From Azospira sp. I13 (GTDB lineage: Bacteria > Pseudomonadota > Gammaproteobacteria > Burkholderiales > Rhodocyclaceae), in NCBI RefSeq assembly GCF_003112695.1, contig NZ_BFBP01000013.1, positions 172,180 to 236,179 on the forward strand: a stretch of 64,000 nucleotides of DNA. Reading direction: 5' to 3'. Under the pieces are notes generated by a model, which was not told the DNA's origin, ran no database searches, and saw nothing but the letters and a program-made list of their open reading frames with translations. The first letter of the stretch is position 1. Every line of letters starts with the position of its first letter. This document shows, piece by piece, positions 16,955-26,793 of this stretch. Both the position numbers and the translations under genes were made by a program.

Positions 16955-18412
16955 ATGCTCGAAACTGCCCTTGTCTGGTTCCGCCGTGATCTGCGGGATT
17001 ACGATCATGCCGCCCTCTATTACGCCCTCAAGTCAGCCCGTCGGGTGTGGTGCGCCTTCGTCTTCGATACGGACATCCTCGACGCCCTGCCCGACCGGGC
17101 CGACCGGCGGGTGGAGTTCATCCGCGAATCCCTGGTGGAACTGCATGCCGCCTTGGCGGCCAAGGGTGGCGGCCTCATCGTCCGCCACGGCCCGGCGGCC
17201 CGGGAGATTCCTGCTCTGGTGCGGGAGCTGGGGGTACAAGCCGTCTTTGCCAACCGGGATTACGAGCCCGGTGCCAAGGCCCGGGATGCCGCCGTGGCCG
17301 CCGATCTGGCCGGGGATGGCCGGGAGCTGCGGCTGTTCAAGGACCAGGCCATCTTTGACGGGGCCGAGGTGCTGACCAAAGGCGGCACCCCCTATACCGT
17401 CTTCACCCCCTACAAGAACGCCTGGCTGGCGCGGCTGACGGATTTCTACGTGCGCCCCTATCCCGTCGATGCCTACATCCAACACCTGGCGCCGCCGCCG
17501 GGGGGCGGCGGGGTGCCGACCCTGGCGGAGATCGGCTTTCAGCCCACCGATCTGGCCGCCATCGGCATGGTGCCCGGCATGGCCGGGGCAGCGACCCGCT
17601 GGCAGGATTTCCAGGAACGGATGGCCCGCTACGGGGAGCAGCGGGATTTTCCGGCGGTGAAGGGTGTTTCCTACCTTTCCGTCTATCTGCGCTTCGGCTG
17701 CCTTTCCATCCGCCAGCTGGCCGCTGCCGCCTGGCGGGAAGGCAATGCAGGCGCCAATACCTGGCTCTCGGAGCTGATCTGGCGGGATTTCTATTTCATG
17801 GTGCTGGATCACTTCCCCCAGCTGCCGGCCGGCAGCTTCAAGCCCGACTTCGACCGGGTGCAATGGGATGACGCCCCCGCCCTGCTGGATGCCTGGCGGG
17901 AGGGCCGCACCGGTTACCCCCTGGTGGATGCGGCCATGCGCCAGTTGCGTAACACCGGGTGGATGCACAACCGGCTGCGCATGGTGGTGGCCTCCTTTCT
18001 GACCAAGGATCTGGGCATCGACTGGCGTGCCGGGGAAGCGCACTTTGCCGACCTGTTGCTGGATTTCGACCTCTCCGCCAACAACGGCGGCTGGCAGTGG
18101 GCCGCCTCCACCGGCTGCGACGCCCAGCCCTGGTTCCGCATCTTCAACCCCATTACCCAGTCGGAGAAATTCGACCCCCAGGGCCGCTTCATCCGCCGCT
18201 ATGTGCCGGAACTGGCCAAGGTGCCGGACAAGTTCATCCATGCCCCCTGGCGCATGGCGCCCCTGGAGCAGCAGGCAGCGCGCGTGGTTATTGGCCGGGA
18301 CTACCCGGCACCGGTCGTGGATCACGACCAGGCGCGACGCCGTACCCTGGGCCGCTTTGAGGTGGTGAAGGGTAAGGGGGGCGATGGCGGCAAGGACGCT
18401 GCATTGGATTAA
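16955..18412 (+). CDS. phrB: Deoxyribodipyrimidine photolyase (class I CPD)
   Basis: 485 residues. The N-terminal antenna domain starts LVWFRRDLRDYDHAAL, and the C-terminal FAD domain contains TWLSELIWRDFYFMVL, GYPLVDAAMRQLRNTGWMHNR, NNGGWQWAASTGCDAQPWFRIFNP and SEKFDPQGRFIRRYVPEL, the conserved flavin- and DNA-binding core. The Trp residues of the electron-transfer chain appear kept. It repairs UV cyclobutane dimers using light. The stop codon lies inside the palindrome-rich promoter of the next gene. Confidence 0.95.
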   Translation: MLETALVWFRRDLRDYDHAALYYALKSARRVWCAFVFDTDILDALPDRADRRVEFIRESLVELHAALAAKGGGLIVRHGPAAREIPALVRELGVQAVFANRDYEPGAKARDAAVAADLAGDGRELRLFKDQAIFDGAEVLTKGGTPYTVFTPYKNAWLARLTDFYVRPYPVDAYIQHLAPPPGGGGVPTLAEIGFQPTDLAAIGMVPGMAGAATRWQDFQERMARYGEQRDFPAVKGVSYLSVYLRFGCLSIRQLAAAAWREGNAGANTWLSELIWRDFYFMVLDHFPQLPAGSFKPDFDRVQWDDAPALLDAWREGRTGYPLVDAAMRQLRNTGWMHNRLRMVVASFLTKDLGIDWRAGEAHFADLLLDFDLSANNGGWQWAASTGCDAQPWFRIFNPITQSEKFDPQGRFIRRYVPELAKVPDKFIHAPWRMAPLEQQAARVVIGRDYPAPVVDHDQARRRTLGRFEVVKGKGGDGGKDAALD

Positions 18413-18452
18413 CTGCAACACAATTGCAGTTGCAATCGGGTTGTGTTGTAAT
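18411..18452 (+). promoter_or_regulatory. Palindrome-rich promoter of the zinc island (candidate Zur operator)
   Basis: CAACACAA (18416-18423) and TTGTGTTG (18441-18448) form an inverted repeat, and TGCAA-N5-TTGCA (18414-18428) and TTGCA-GT-TGCAA (18424-18435) overlap it. A promoter TTGCAG (18424-18429), 17-bp spacer, TGTAAT (18447-18452) lies inside the palindromes, so a bound repressor would block RNA polymerase. It stands directly before the Fur-family gene; autoregulation by that protein is the simplest reading. Confidence 0.55.
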
Positions 18453-18501
18453 CCGCCTCCCTGTTCCTCGCTCCCCGGCTTCTTCTGCCCCAACTGTCGC
18501 C

Positions 18502-18939
18502 ATGCCTACTGCTACCGATCCCGCCCTGCTGGCTTCTGCCGCCATCCGCGCTGCCGGCGCCCGGGTGACGCCAGCCCGGGTGCAGGTGCTGGCCCTGCTG
18601 CGGGGCGCCGCGGGGCCTCTGACCCACCTGGAGGTGGAAAAGGCTCTCGGCCCCCTGGCCGGTGATCGGGTCACCCTTTACCGGGCCCTGGACTGGCTGG
18701 TTTCCGCCGGGCTGGCGGTCAAAGCCACCGACGCGGCCCGGGTCTACCGCTATTCCGCCACCGGCCCCGCCGCCGAACACCAGGCCCACGCCCATTTTCG
18801 CTGCGAAGGTTGCGGCCGCATCTTCTGCCTGGATGTGCCGCCCCCCGTGGCGCCCAACTTGCCCGCCGGTTTCCGCCTGGGCCGCATGGAGGTGGATCTG
18901 CACGGCCAGTGCCCCGCCTGTGCGGCCACGCCTGCTTGA
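18502..18939 (+). CDS. zur: Fur-family transcriptional repressor, probable Zur
   Basis: 145 residues: a winged-helix DNA-binding half ([38 protein letters not shown]) and a metal/dimer half with [19 protein letters not shown] and a final HGQCPACAA, giving two CxxC pairs for the structural zinc. Downstream genes are CobW GTPases and a zinc-type ABC transporter, so a zinc-sensing Zur role is more likely than iron-sensing Fur. ATG 18502 is used; an open frame to 18424 would run into the operator. Confidence 0.83.
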   Translation: MPTATDPALLASAAIRAAGARVTPARVQVLALLRGAAGPLTHLEVEKALGPLAGDRVTLYRALDWLVSAGLAVKATDAARVYRYSATGPAAEHQAHAHFRCEGCGRIFCLDVPPPVAPNLPAGFRLGRMEVDLHGQCPACAATPA

Positions 18940-18947
18940 AAGCTGTC

Positions 18948-19943
18948 ATGCTCAACACCGATCCCCGTATCCCCGTCACCCTGCTCACCGGTTTCCTCGG
19001 CAGTGGCAAGACCACCCTGCTCAACCGCATCCTCAAGGAAGCCCACGGCCAGCGTATCGCCGTCATCGAAAACGAATTCGGCGAAGTGGGGGTGGATAAC
19101 GACCTGCTGGTGGAAAGCGAAGAGCAGATCGTGGAAATGAACAACGGCTGCATCTGCTGCACCGTGCGTGGCGACCTCACCCGCATCCTCGGTGAGCTGG
19201 TGGAAAAGCGCGCCAACGGCACCCTGCATTTCGACCGGGTGCTGATCGAGACCACCGGCCTGGCCGATCCGGGCCCGGTGGCCCAGACCTTCCTGGTGGA
19301 GCCAGAGGTGGCCCAGGCCTACCGCCTGGACGCCATACTCACCCTGGTGGATGCCAAGCACGCCATGGCGCAGCTGGATCAGCACGAGATCGCCCAGGAG
19401 CAGGTGGGCTTTGCCGACCGCCTGCTGCTGACCAAGACCGATCTGGTCAGCGAGGCCGAGAAGGCCGCCCTGCTGGCCCGCCTCATGGACATCAACGGCC
19501 GCGCCGCCATCTACGAGGCGCACCAGGGTGAGGGCGTGGACCTGGCGGCCCTGCTGGACGTCAACAGTTTCTCCCTGGAGGCCGTGCTGGAGCGGGAGCC
19601 GGACTTCCTCGCTACCGGCCACCACCATCACCACAACAACGCCATCAGCAGCTTTGCCTTCACCACCCACGGCGAGTTCGACGCCGGCCGCCTGGACGAA
19701 TTCTTCGGTGCCCTGGTGCAGGTGTACGGCGAGGACATGCTGCGCTACAAGGGCCTGTTGGCAGTGGCCGGCCAATCCCGCCAGATCATCCTGCAGGGGG
19801 TGCATCAGCTGGTGGCCACCAACGTGGGCCGCCCCTGGGCTGACAACGAGGCACGGGAATCCCGCATCGTCTTCATCGGCCGCAATCTGCCCCGGGAAAT
19901 TTTCGAGAAGGGCCTGCGCCAGTGCATCTCCAAGCCCTGGTAA
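18948..19943 (+). CDS. CobW/COG0523 family GTPase (zinc metallochaperone candidate)
   Basis: 331 residues. Walker A GFLGSGKT (15-22), the family metal motif GCICC (Cys68, Cys70, Cys71), Walker B ETTGLAD and the base motif TKTD. A five-His run sits at 225-229 between the GTPase and the CobW C-terminal domain, typical of zinc-handling members. Zur-controlled COG0523 proteins (ZigA, ZNG1 relatives) deliver scarce zinc to client enzymes; the client is unknown here. Begins 8 bp after zur. Confidence 0.88.
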   Translation: MLNTDPRIPVTLLTGFLGSGKTTLLNRILKEAHGQRIAVIENEFGEVGVDNDLLVESEEQIVEMNNGCICCTVRGDLTRILGELVEKRANGTLHFDRVLIETTGLADPGPVAQTFLVEPEVAQAYRLDAILTLVDAKHAMAQLDQHEIAQEQVGFADRLLLTKTDLVSEAEKAALLARLMDINGRAAIYEAHQGEGVDLAALLDVNSFSLEAVLEREPDFLATGHHHHHNNAISSFAFTTHGEFDAGRLDEFFGALVQVYGEDMLRYKGLLAVAGQSRQIILQGVHQLVATNVGRPWADNEARESRIVFIGRNLPREIFEKGLRQCISKPW

Positions 19944-19958
19944 GCACGCCTTAGGACC

Positions 19959-21091
<1,133 letters not shown>

Positions 21092-21092
<1 letters not shown>

Positions 21093-21397
21093 TGCGCCGC
21101 CGCTCCCTTGTCGCGCGCTCCCCGCTGGCCCGCTGGCTGGCCCTGCTGCCCCTGTTGCTGGCGGCGGTCTGGCTGCTGCATCTGGCCGGCCACCTGCAGA
21201 CCGGCGACGAGGCCGGGCCGGCGGCTGAATCCTGCCTGGTCTGCCTGCATCTGGCGGGCCAGGGCGCGCCCCTGCCTGCCACGCTCCCGCCCCTGGCCGT
21301 GGTGGCGGCAGACTTCATTCTTGCCATCGCTGGAACGCCCGTCCAGCGCTATTCTCCTACACCCCTGCCGCGCCAGGGCGCCCCGCCTCGCGTTTGA
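21092..21397 (+). CDS. Small membrane protein with CxxCxH motif (DUF2946-like)
   Basis: 101 residues. One N-terminal hydrophobic segment (about 13-32, LALLPLLLAAVWLLHLAGHL) is followed by a short domain with SCLVCLHLAGQG, a Cys-x2-Cys-x-His metal-binding-like motif, and a second weakly hydrophobic stretch with VVAADFILAIA. The layout is like the DUF2946 proteins often found beside metal-uptake receptors, though I cannot confirm the family. The start overlaps the preceding stop (TGATG), so it belongs to the zinc operon. Confidence 0.65.
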
Positions 21398-21437
21398 ACG
21401 CCCCCTGTTGAAAGTCCGCGTCCCTCTTGCCTCTCCG

Positions 21438-21472
21438 GGCAGGTGGGCGCTCCTTTCCGCTTTCCACCTGCC
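21438..21472 (+). promoter_or_regulatory. Leader hairpin before the porin gene
   Basis: GGCAGGTGG (21438-21446) pairs perfectly with CCACCTGCC (21464-21472) around a 17-nt loop, ending 27 bases before the porin start. No U-tract follows. It could tune expression of the barrel relative to upstream genes, or be a processing or stability element. Confidence 0.4.
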
Positions 21473-21499
21473 GTTCACCCGTTATTCCGCGAGGTAAGC

Positions 21500-23008
21500 A
21501 TGACCCGTCTTTCCCTTCACCGGCTGACGCCCCTGGCCGCCGCCCTGGCTCTGGCCGCGGCGCTGGCTCTGGCCGCGGCGCTGCCAGCGGCCCACGCCGC
21601 CCCCGCTTCTGCCGGTACCGATCCCGAGCTGGCCCGGGAACTGAAACAGATGCGCGAGCAGCTGCAGAAAATGCAGAGCGCCTACGAGCAGCGCATCGCC
21701 GCCCTGGAAGGCCGCCTGGCCCAGGCGGAAACCCAGGCCGGCCAGGCCGAGAAGGTGGCTGCCAGCGCCACCGCCCAGGCCAGCGAGGCCCGCCAGACAG
21801 CCGCCCAGCTGCAACAGGCCAGCCTGCGTCCGCCCGGCCAGGCTAGCAGCTTCAACCCGGAAGTCTCCCTCATCCTGCAAGGCCAGATGGCTCGCCTGAA
21901 GGACATCAACGAGCGCAGCATCACCGGCTTCTGGGGCCCTGGCGGCCACGACCACGGCGGCCAAAGTGCCGACAAGCGCGGCTTCTCCCTGGATCACACC
22001 GAGCTGGTGTTCTCCGCCAACATCGATCCCCGCTTCCGCGGCGTGGCCCGCCTGGCCATCATCGACGGCGAGGTGGAGGTGGAGGAGGCCAGTGTGCAGA
22101 CCCTGGGCCTGGATCATGGCCTGGTGGTGAAGGGTGGCCGCTTCCTTTCCGACATCGGCTACAGCAACGTGCAGCATCCCCACGAGTGGGATTTCGCCGA
22201 CGCCTCCCTGATGCAGAAGGTACTGTGGGGCGGCCACGGTTACCGCCAGGATGGCCTGCAGGTGCGCTGGGTGGCGCCTACCGACCTGTTCTTCCAGCTC
22301 GGTGCTGAAGCCGGCCGGGGCGATGCCTTCCCCGGCACTGACCGCAACAAGAACGGCAGCGGTTCCGGCGCCCTCTTCGCCAACCTGGGAGGCGACGTGG
22401 GTAGCTCCCACAGCTGGCGCACCGGACTGTCCTACCTCAACACCCGGGCCAGCAACCGCCAGAGCCACTTCGAGGATGCCGCCGGCCTGGGCGAGGTGCT
22501 GGGCCAGTTCACCGGCCGCAGCCGCACCTGGATCGCTGACTTCGTCTGGAAATGGGCGCCGGAGGGCAACCCCAAGGTGCGCAACTTCAAGTTCCAGAGC
22601 GAACTCTTCCGCCGTACCGAAGACGGTGGCCTGAGCTGCGCCGATGGCGTTACTGCCGCCTGCGCCAACAGCGACAGCAGCGCCTACCGTTCGCGCCAGA
22701 GCGGCGGCTACGCCCAGGCGGTGTACCAGTTCATGCCCCAGTGGCGGGTCGGCTACCGCTACGACTGGCTTTCCAGCGGCCAGATCAGCGTCGATCCGGG
22801 CGCCTATGCCAATTTCGATGCGGGCAATGCTGCCTTCTCCGCCTACCGGCCGAAGAAGCACAGCTTGATGGTGGATTGGTCGTCCTCCGAATATGCGCGC
22901 CTGCGCCTGCAATTCGCCCGGGACCAGTCCATGCAAGGGGTCACCGATAACCAGGTGATTCTGCAGTACATCATGTCGCTAGGCACCCACGGCGCCCACA
23001 AATTCTAG
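21500..23008 (+). CDS. Outer-membrane porin-like beta-barrel, zinc island
   Basis: 502 residues. A signal peptide with an AHA-A type cut near residue 33 is followed by a coiled-coil stretch (about 42-110, LARELKQMREQLQKMQSAYEQ), as in trimeric or periplasm-anchored porins, and then about 380 residues of alternating barrel strands ending in NQVILQYIMSLGTHGAHKF, a typical aromatic C-terminal end. GGHDHGG near residue 155 and several HxH-like spots may touch metal. It is placed between CobW genes and the zinc ABC transporter, so I infer passage of zinc or a zinc complex across the outer membrane; it is not a TonB-dependent receptor. ATG 21500 follows GAGG. Confidence 0.75.
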   Translation: MTRLSLHRLTPLAAALALAAALALAAALPAAHAAPASAGTDPELARELKQMREQLQKMQSAYEQRIAALEGRLAQAETQAGQAEKVAASATAQASEARQTAAQLQQASLRPPGQASSFNPEVSLILQGQMARLKDINERSITGFWGPGGHDHGGQSADKRGFSLDHTELVFSANIDPRFRGVARLAIIDGEVEVEEASVQTLGLDHGLVVKGGRFLSDIGYSNVQHPHEWDFADASLMQKVLWGGHGYRQDGLQVRWVAPTDLFFQLGAEAGRGDAFPGTDRNKNGSGSGALFANLGGDVGSSHSWRTGLSYLNTRASNRQSHFEDAAGLGEVLGQFTGRSRTWIADFVWKWAPEGNPKVRNFKFQSELFRRTEDGGLSCADGVTAACANSDSSAYRSRQSGGYAQAVYQFMPQWRVGYRYDWLSSGQISVDPGAYANFDAGNAAFSAYRPKKHSLMVDWSSSEYARLRLQFARDQSMQGVTDNQVILQYIMSLGTHGAHKF

Positions 23009-23111
23009 AAAACCGGCTGCGCTTGGCGATGCGGCGTTGCTCGGGGCCTTGTGTGCCGGATGCACACGGCGGCCCCTCGCGCCTTGCCTCGCCGGCGCTC
23101 GCTCGGTTTTC
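23008..23111. repeat. Structured intergenic repeat, copy A
   Basis: A 104-base imperfect hairpin. Outer stem GAAAACCG (23008-23015) with CGGTTTTC (23104-23111); middle stem GGGGCC (23043-23048) with GGCCCC (23071-23076); inner stem GTGTGC (23051-23056) with GCACAC (23062-23067) and a CGGAT loop. The core is shared, in the same register, with the copy at 60307-60411, where the stems keep pairing through compensatory changes. It starts at the G of the porin stop codon TAG. Confidence 0.8.
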
Positions 23112-23127
23112 AGGTGATCTGATTTTT

Positions 23128-23154
23128 GCCGGGAATGGGCGAGGCCCTTCCGGC
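23128..23154 (+). promoter_or_regulatory. Hairpin in the leader of the zinc-binding protein gene
   Basis: GCCGG-AA-GGGC and its complement GCCCTTCCGGC form an 11-bp stem with two bulged bases and a GAG loop, preceded by TTTTT. It ends 4 bases before the Shine-Dalgarno box (GAAAGGA, 23159-23165). A role in translation or mRNA stability is possible; the T-run is on the wrong side for a plus-strand terminator. Confidence 0.35.
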
Positions 23155-23171
23155 GTCTGAAAGGAATGTCC

Positions 23172-24065
23172 ATGCAACGACTGCTACTTCTACTGCTCCT
23201 CGCCGCCGCCCTGCCGGCCCAGGCGGCGCTCAACATCCTGGCGACGGTGCCCGAGTGGGGCGCGCTGGCCAAGGAGATCGGCGGGGATCGGGTGACGGTG
23301 TTCACCGCCACCACCGGCCTGCAGGACCCCCACCGCATTGAGGCCAAGCCTTCCCTGATTGCCCGGGCGCGGCGGGCGGATCTGATCATCGCCACCGGCG
23401 TCGAGCTGGAGGTGGGCTGGCTGCCCCTGTTGCAGCGGGAATCCGGCAACAGCCGCATTCAGACCGGCCAGCCGGGCTATTTCGAGGCGGCGGCCCAGGT
23501 GGCGATGCGGGATATTCCGGCGGTGCTGGATCGGGCCCATGGCGACGTACATGCCGGCGGCAATCCCCACATCCAGACCGATCCGCGCAACTTCCTGAAA
23601 ATCGGCGAGGCCTTGGCGGCCCGCCTCGCCCAGCTGGACCCGGCCCAGGCCGGCGCCTACCAGGCCGCCTACCGCAGCTTTGCCGAGCGTTGGCAGGCGG
23701 CCCTGACGCGCTGGCAAAACCGGGCAGCGCCCCTCAAGGGGGTGGCGGTGCTGGTGCAGCACGATGCCTTCCCCTATCTCAATGCCTGGCTGGGGCTGAA
23801 GCAGGTCGGCGTGCTGGAGCCCAAGCCGGGCCAGGAACCCTCCAGCGCCTACCTGAGCGAGATGCTGGCGCGGCAGAAAGCGGTACCGGCCCGCATGGTC
23901 CTGCGGCCTGCCTATCAGTATGATGCCCCCTCCCGCTGGATGGCCGAGCGGGCCGGCATTCCCGCCGTCACCCTGGCCTTCACGGTGGGCGGTACCGCCG
24001 AAGCCGCTGATCTGTTCAGCCTCTTCGACGATACGGTGGAGCGGCTGCTGGCCGCCCTCAAATAA
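23172..24065 (+). CDS. znuA: Zinc/manganese ABC transporter substrate-binding protein (ZnuA-like)
   Basis: 297 residues. Signal peptide MQRLLLLLLLAAALPAQA, then a cluster A-I metal-binding protein: LNILATVPEWGALAKEIGGD, the first metal His in DPHRIEAKPS, a second in GGNPHIQTDPRN, and a C-lobe Asp in AYQYDAPSRW. The His-rich loop of classic ZnuA is missing, so zinc versus manganese cannot be settled from sequence, but the neighbours favour zinc. The Shine-Dalgarno GAAAGGA ends at 23165, directly against an in-frame ATG at 23166 and 6 nt before ATG 23172, which decides the start at 23172. Confidence 0.83.
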   Translation: MQRLLLLLLLAAALPAQAALNILATVPEWGALAKEIGGDRVTVFTATTGLQDPHRIEAKPSLIARARRADLIIATGVELEVGWLPLLQRESGNSRIQTGQPGYFEAAAQVAMRDIPAVLDRAHGDVHAGGNPHIQTDPRNFLKIGEALAARLAQLDPAQAGAYQAAYRSFAERWQAALTRWQNRAAPLKGVAVLVQHDAFPYLNAWLGLKQVGVLEPKPGQEPSSAYLSEMLARQKAVPARMVLRPAYQYDAPSRWMAERAGIPAVTLAFTVGGTAEAADLFSLFDDTVERLLAALK

Positions 24066-24091
24066 GGGATGAACGGCGTGAGGACTTCCCC

Positions 24092-24667
24092 ATGATGCTG
24101 CTGCAAGCGACCGGCCTGGTGGCCGGCTATGGCCGCCCGGTGGTGGGGCCGGTGGATATTGCCCTGCACCGGGGGGAGGTCCTGGGCCTGGCCGGCCCCA
24201 ACGGCGCCGGCAAGAGTACCCTGCTGGCCGCCCTGGCCGGCAGCGTACGCTGCTTTGCCGGCAGCATCCTGCGGGCGCCGGGCGTCGCCCTTTCCTGGCA
24301 GACCCAGCGCCAGCCGGCGGTGGCGGGCATTCCCCTCAACGGCCGGGAACTGCTGGCCCTCACCGGCGCCGCCCCGGCCGGGCTACCGCCCTGGCTGGCC
24401 AGCCGGCTGGAAGAGCGCTTGGACCGCCTCTCCGGCGGCCAGCTGCAGTTCCTCCATCTGTGGGCCTGCCTGCAGGCGCCGGCGGAGGTGATCCTGCTGG
24501 ATGAACCCACCAATAACCTGGACCCGGACGGCGTGGCGGCCCTGGCGGCGGCCATCGCCCAGCGGGCGGCGGCCGGGGCCGGCATCCTGCTGGTCAGCCA
24601 CGACGAGCGTTTCGTCACCGCCACCTGCCAGCGCCAGGTGCTGCTGAAGGGAGCGGCCGAGTCATGA
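24092..24667 (+). CDS. znuC: Metal ABC transporter ATPase (ZnuC-like)
   Basis: 191 residues, short for an ABC ATPase but complete: Walker A GPNGAGKST (about 32-40), signature LSGGQLQFLHLW, Walker B VILLDEPTNNLDPDG and the switch His in LLVSHDERF. Powers import through the permease encoded next. Follows the binding-protein gene by 26 bp and overlaps the permease start by 4 bp (ATGA). Confidence 0.85.
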   Translation: MMLLQATGLVAGYGRPVVGPVDIALHRGEVLGLAGPNGAGKSTLLAALAGSVRCFAGSILRAPGVALSWQTQRQPAVAGIPLNGRELLALTGAAPAGLPPWLASRLEERLDRLSGGQLQFLHLWACLQAPAEVILLDEPTNNLDPDGVAALAAAIAQRAAAGAGILLVSHDERFVTATCQRQVLLKGAAES

Positions 24668-25482
24668 ATGTGGAACTGCTGTTTGACCCCCTCTTTCTCT
24701 GGCCCTGCCTGACGGGGATGGTCTTTGCCCTGCTGCTGCCCCTCTGCGGCGCCTATCTGCGCCTGCGCGGCGAATGGCTGGCCGCCCTGTCCTACGCCCA
24801 GATGGCGGCGGCTGGCGGCCTGGGGGCCATGGCCCTGGGCTGGCCCCTGGCCCTGGGCGGCCCGGCAGCGGCCTTTCTTGCGGCGGGGGTGAAGAACGTC
24901 TTCGAGGAAGCCGCGGAATCGGTGCGCGGCGCCGCCTACGCCATGCTGCTGCTGGCGGGCTGGGGCGTCGCCGTGCTGCTGGCGGCCAACCTGCCCCTGG
25001 CCGAACGGCTGGGCCACGCCCTTTCCGACGGCCAGCTGTATTTCACCGACCAGGGCCACTTCTTCGCCGCCCTCGGCGCCCTGGCCGTGGCCTTGCCAGC
25101 CCTGGCAGGGCTTTCCCGGCCCCTGCTGCTGTCCCATTTTTATCCGGATTTCTACCGTGCCCGGGGGCGCTCCGCCCGCCGCCTGCATCTGGCCTTCGAT
25201 TTGCTGGTGGCCGGCGTGCTGGCCCTGGCCACCACCGGCATCGGCGTCATGGCGGCCTTTGCCCTGGTCTTCATCCCGCCCCTGGCGGCCGCTCCCTGGG
25301 CCGGCAGCTGGCGTCGCGCCCTGGTGCTGGGTGGCGGACTGGGCGTCTTCGCCCATCTGCTGGCCTTTGCCCTGGCCCTGGTCCTGGATCAGCCCTACGG
25401 GCCGGTCCTGGCCCTGCTGCTGGTTGCCCTGGGGGCGGGCAGCGCCCTGTTGGCCCAGGGCCACTCCCGGATTGCGAAATGA
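24664..25482 (+). CDS. znuB: Metal ABC transporter permease (ZnuB-like)
   Basis: 272 residues with about eight hydrophobic helices of the ABC-3 family: the early CGAYLRLRGEWLAALSYAQMAAAGG segment and the late TTGIGVMAAFALVFIPPLAAAPWAGSW match the family. Forms the inner-membrane channel with the ZnuC-like ATPase. Last gene of the island; the downstream gene has its own gap of 88 bp and is unrelated. Confidence 0.83.
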   Translation: MNVELLFDPLFLWPCLTGMVFALLLPLCGAYLRLRGEWLAALSYAQMAAAGGLGAMALGWPLALGGPAAAFLAAGVKNVFEEAAESVRGAAYAMLLLAGWGVAVLLAANLPLAERLGHALSDGQLYFTDQGHFFAALGALAVALPALAGLSRPLLLSHFYPDFYRARGRSARRLHLAFDLLVAGVLALATTGIGVMAAFALVFIPPLAAAPWAGSWRRALVLGGGLGVFAHLLAFALALVLDQPYGPVLALLLVALGAGSALLAQGHSRIAK

Positions 25483-25570
25483 CGGAGGAGTGTGATAAAA
25501 GTCTTCGGCTAGTCGTGATGTTTCATCCCGGCTTTCTCTGCCCAGAACTGCCCAGAATCGAAAGCAGGCC

Positions 25571-26788
25571 ATGATTTTCTCGCTGTTCAAAAAAAATCGC
25601 GAAGACAACAAGGTGCCCGAGGTGCGCATGGTCAAGGTGCCCGCCCAGGCACCCGCGACCCCGCCCGCTGCGGAAGGTGCGCCGCCGCCTGAGGTGGCGC
25701 CGGCTCCTGTCGCCAAGGAAGCGAACGATCCCATGTCCCTGGATTTCACCGATCTCTCCCTGGGGGATCTGGAATCCGGCGGCATCGAGCTGGACCACGA
25801 GGCCGACCCCCTGGAAGCGGTGGTGGAACAGGCCGCTGTGCTCTACGCCAATGGCCAGGAAGGGGTGGCCCAGGCCACCCTGGAAGACGCCGTAGGCCGC
25901 TATCGTGCCGGCCCGACGGCCGAACGCCTGTGGATGATGCTCTTCGATTTCTACCAGTTGCAGGGCAACAAGCAGGCTTTTGAAAACCTGGAACTGGAAT
26001 TTGCCCGCATTTTCGAGCGTTCGCCGCCGGCCTGGAGCGAAACCAAGAAGGCCGAGGCGGTGAGCGGCGGCGGCATTCCCACCGCTACCTTCAAGGGCGC
26101 CATGGAAGGCAGCAACCATGCGGCTTTCGGCATTCTGGCCGATGCCCTGGAAAAGAACCCCAAGCAGCGCCTGGACCTCTCCAAGGTGCAGCAGCTGGAC
26201 GACGCGGGGGCCGAGCGCTTCCTCAAAATTCTGCAGCAATCCGCCAAGCGCAAGCAGTTGCTGGAACTGGCCGGGGTGGACGCCCTGGAAAAGCTGCTGG
26301 CCGAGGCTGCCGTCACCGGCACTGCGGCCCATCCCCAATGCTGGTTGCTGCAACTGGAACTGCTGCAGCGGGCCGGCCTGCAGGAACAGTTCGAGGAGCG
26401 GGCGGTGGATTACGCCGTCACCTTCGAAATGTCCCCGCCCTCCTGGGACCCTGCCCGCATTCAGGAAAAGGTCGTGGTGGAAGAGTCCTGTCCGGCCTGT
26501 ACCGACGGCGAAGGGGCGGCGGAAGCCTATTGCCTCAGCGGCGAACTGAAGAATGCCCGCTTTGCCGACCTCAAAGCCTTCGCCGAAGGGCGGGACCCGG
26601 TGGTGCTGGACTTCACCAGCGTGGTGCGCATCGACTTCGTCAGCGCTGGCGCCCTGGTCAATCTCCTCACCCCCTGCAAAACCGCCGGCAAGGCAGTCAT
26701 CATTCGCAACGCCAACCGCCTGGTCTTCGAACTGCTGGCCGTGGTCGGCGTCAATGCCGTGGCCCGCATCGAGCCGGCCCGCAAGTGA
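25571..26788 (+). CDS. STAS-domain protein
   Basis: 405 residues, acidic. A Pro/Ala linker follows the N-terminal MIFSLFKKN, then repeated helical, TPR-like segments (about 85-240) and a C-terminal STAS domain (about 320-400) with DPVVLDFTSVVRIDFVSAGALVNLLTPC. STAS domains bind nucleotides or partner proteins in anti-anti-sigma and transport regulation; the phospho-acceptor Ser could be the Ser in DFVSAG. No kinase or sigma factor is beside it. Located between the zinc transporter and hslV, closed by a terminator. Confidence 0.75.
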   Translation: MIFSLFKKNREDNKVPEVRMVKVPAQAPATPPAAEGAPPPEVAPAPVAKEANDPMSLDFTDLSLGDLESGGIELDHEADPLEAVVEQAAVLYANGQEGVAQATLEDAVGRYRAGPTAERLWMMLFDFYQLQGNKQAFENLELEFARIFERSPPAWSETKKAEAVSGGGIPTATFKGAMEGSNHAAFGILADALEKNPKQRLDLSKVQQLDDAGAERFLKILQQSAKRKQLLELAGVDALEKLLAEAAVTGTAAHPQCWLLQLELLQRAGLQEQFEERAVDYAVTFEMSPPSWDPARIQEKVVVEESCPACTDGEGAAEAYCLSGELKNARFADLKAFAEGRDPVVLDFTSVVRIDFVSAGALVNLLTPCKTAGKAVIIRNANRLVFELLAVVGVNAVARIEPARK

Positions 26789-26793
26789 ATACG

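Noticed and set aside
19633-19648. His-run in the first CobW gene as a possible artificial tag
   Set aside because: A His-rich loop between the GTPase and C-terminal domain is normal in zinc-linked COG0523 proteins, and the paralogue also has one.
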